In this document: positions 61,701 to 64,000 of the stretch, piece after piece
Layout: each line of letters opens with the position of its first letter
Numbering within the stretch: position 1 is the stretch's first letter
Notes under the pieces: model-generated
The model's input: the letters and a program-made list of their open reading frames with translations, nothing else
Database searches by the model: none
What the model was told of the DNA's origin: nothing
NCBI GenBank assembly: GCA_964036155.1
Contig: OZ038422.1
Span: forward strand, 39,517,201 to 39,581,200
Direction of reading: 5' to 3'
Length of the DNA: 64,000 bases
Source: Diploscapter coronatus
Lineage: Eukaryota > Nematoda > Chromadorea > Rhabditida > Rhabditidae
Made by a program: the position numbers and the translations under genes

Positions 61701-64000
61701 ATAAATAGGGAAAAATGGAATATTTAAGGGGAACTCTAGAAATCAAATTTACCTGAGGTAGAATCCTAACCGGCCTTGACAACGACACATTTTCTCCTTG
61801 CGCAGAGACTATCGTTGTGATGGTTTCGTTGTTCGCCCCGAAAACGACCCGGTTGATTCCTTGAAAGAGCTTCTTGAGATGCGACTGGATGACGGTGGGG
61901 TTTGTGGATTGGCCGAGAATTTCTAGCAGATCATCGTCTCCGAGGAAGTAGAAGCGAGGGAAAGCGGAGCGTTTTTCCTGGAATTTTTAGATTATCAAAA
62001 CGTGAAAGATTTTCCATAATAATGACTTTTCTATCTTTCGAGTTTCTTTTCTAAACTTTTCTGAAGGGACAGCAAAATAAAACGAACCTCCAAGAATTGA
62101 TTCAACGCCCGTTGACATCGATTGAGTTGATCGACAATTTGCTCGAGACTTCGTTTGAGTGACTGTCGACTGCACAGCGAGACGAGACGAGGGTCTTTTG
62201 CCACATCTGCAATCAGGTTCATTCAGCATAACCTCAAATTTAGACACAGTATGAATATGGCACCTGCAAGAATGGCTCTGAATTCGGAATCGACTCGGGC
62301 AAATCGACTGGCCTCCGAGGGCAGGGCTCCTCGGCCGAAGATCGGCTCGAGATAGATCCACTTCCTCTGGATTTCGTTCATCTGCGCCAGGTACACGTCC
62401 AGATCAGCCAGCCTGAAATAATATCCATAAATTTTTAGCTCGAGAAACTTACCTAAAATTGGTCAAAATAATTTCAGAAAGTTACTTTTCAAAAGTTAAA
62501 TCCGGAATTGATTCGATACCTTGTCTCCCAAATGCCTGTCTTATCCTGGAACTGTGTGTAGAATGGAGAACTCTTCAAGCTCTGCAGCAGAGCCTGGCTG
62601 TCCTTGACAGAGTTGATCGACTCCTTCCAGTCCTTGATCACTTTCATCGTCTGTCCGTTCGAGTGCTTGTAGTCAATCAGGGCGAATGAGGACTGCGCAG
62701 CCCACATTTCTAGCTCCAGAATGGCCTCTCGGATGGTCACTTCTCCCTGTAACCACTTGTATTTCTTCAAATTCAATGCTAATGTTTCCTGCGAATCATT
62801 TTTTCCACAAGTGATTATTGTTGCTTGCCAAGTTTCGACATGAATACTTTCCTCTGCCTTTTTCTACATTTTGGAAGAAAAGTACTCGCAAATTCGATTA
62901 AATTCATGCGTTAAATTTTATGAATATTGTCATTACCTGAGCTCTAGCATTGAGCGCCTTCAGCTGATCCACGTTTGCAGTGATGTTGTGTCCGACAAGC
63001 AGCAGATCGCCAAATTTCAGCTTCTCGATGGTAGTGCCTTTGGGCAGCTGCAGAAGTCGGAACATCTCGAGCCAATGGTCGGCACTCAGCACTTCGCCAC
63101 GACAATATTTCAGGCAGCTTGATAGTTCCTGAAAAAAACTTCACTAAGTAAATGAAAAGATCGGCAATTTGGAAGTAAATTTTTTTTTTAAAATCCCAGT
63201 TCACCTTGAACGATTCAATATCCTTCATCAGCCGCAATCCCATGTGCGTCTGATTTCCCGCCTTCAATTTGTCAACCCACTGCTGCAAGAACTCATCGAA
63301 CAAGTAGGTCTTCCCTCTGCAACCAAATTCATAGTTGTTTTGCATTCAGGATCAAAAATCTAATACTGAGCTATCATGCTAGTGCCTTTTTCACATTCGC
63401 TCCATTTTATTCGAATCTAGGATTAAACTGTTTATGAGTCGGACGATACCTGAAGACGATCCACTCTTCATCTGCCAGCTTCTGGAGCTCTGTGTTGAAT
63501 TCCTCGTAGACCACCCTGTAATCATATTCATTTTCAAAGAAATAGTCCATTTTTACTATGAATTTTAAATACTCATCAACCCAATGCTCATTTAAATCCA
63601 TGGCTTAAAAAGTTGATGAGAACCTACCAGTTGGCTTCATATTGTGCAATGTCAGCAGCCAGTTTGTCGAGTGTCTCGAGTTGTTGCGTGGGCACGTCGA
63701 ATTGCTCGCAGTCCTTGTCGAGTTTCTCCTTCTGCTCGAGCAGCTCATTCAACTGTAGCCTCTTCTCCTTGATGAATTCGATCGCTCGAAGCATCGTTTC
63801 TCTGTCGCCCTGAAACCCTCCTTTTGTTTAACTCAACGATTTTACAATTCTCTGAATTAGTACCTGCAGCGCATCCGATTTCGGCTTCAACTGGTCCCAT
63901 TTTGCTAGGAGCTTCGCTGCGTCGTCATTCAAAGCTCGCACTCGAATGCCGACATTCGATTTGAGCACGTCGACTTGCTCTTTTATCATTTCCTTAATTC
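46701..64000 (-). CDS. che-3: Cytoplasmic dynein-2 heavy chain (DYNC2H1/CHE-3), N-terminus off window
   Basis: Many minus-strand exons read from the right edge to a TAG stop at 46701. The first visible exons are linker ([26 protein letters not shown], as in DYNC2H1). AAA1 has Walker A GPAGTGKT (60953-60976) and Walker B CFDEFNR (near 60640). AAA2 has GPPGSGKST and [22 protein letters not shown]3 has [11 protein letters not shown]4 has GRSGMGRR, lacking the Walker Lys, as in the human protein. The stalk coiled coils and microtubule-binding domain lie at about 54640-53120 ([15 protein letters not shown] between them), AAA5 at about 52960-51800, and AAA6 with [13 protein letters not shown] and [18 protein letters not shown] at about 50180-49470. 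The C-terminal domain ends VAALFLK-like (IAAVALFLK). It drives retrograde intraflagellar transport in cilia of sensory neurons. The N-terminal tail and its start codon are missing only because the window ends. Confidence 0.95.

Overview
This is genomic DNA from a nematode, probably a chromadorean/rhabditid. Genes are split by mostly short introns (a few dozen bases, some over 1 kb) with TTTCAG-type acceptors. The gene content includes a Hedgehog-related 'groundhog' gene with Ground-like and Hint domains (a nematode-specific family), a secreted C-type lectin and a nuclear receptor of the E75/Rev-erb type. The species cannot be told from the sequence. All gene models below were assembled by hand from splice signals, phase and protein similarity, so individual exon edges may be off by a few bases.

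Left part (1-14.0 kb): the 3' exons of an SLC35F5-like transporter (+), an E75/Rev-erb (nhr-85-like) nuclear receptor (+, 2.55-8.07 kb), and a class A neuropeptide-type GPCR (-, 9.04-12.11 kb). The first exon of the GPCR carries a 120-bp transposon-like insertion that breaks its frame. A GC-rich block near 14.1-14.45 kb sits where the pyrimidine-rich strand switches, and may be the promoter region of divergent transcription units.

Middle part (14.5-30 kb, all + strand): a long gene-poor stretch, then a single-pass membrane protein with a SEA-like domain (19.48-23.06 kb), a GPI-anchor-type Ly6/three-finger protein (24.14-25.10 kb), and a divergent Ras-family GTPase with a CaaX box (26.84-28.71 kb).

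Right-middle part (28.9-45.4 kb) is bracketed by two near-identical ~0.55-kb segments in opposite orientation. Between them, on the minus strand, lie a C-type lectin (30.68-32.30 kb), a Thr-rich cysteine-domain protein (33.16-34.73 kb) and a large groundhog-type protein with four tandem Ground-like domains plus a C-terminal Hint autoprocessing domain (36.68-43.29 kb). This interval is rich in mobile and repeated DNA: a 13-copy 20-bp minisatellite, a deleted mariner element with intact ends and an 861-bp hAT-like element with an 8-bp target duplication.

Right end (46.7-64.0 kb, minus strand): most of a cytoplasmic dynein-2 heavy chain (DYNC2H1/CHE-3 type, the retrograde intraflagellar transport motor), from the linker through AAA1-AAA6, stalk and C-terminal domain. 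Its N-terminal tail lies beyond the window. No rRNA, convincing tRNA, CRISPR or bacterial features were seen.
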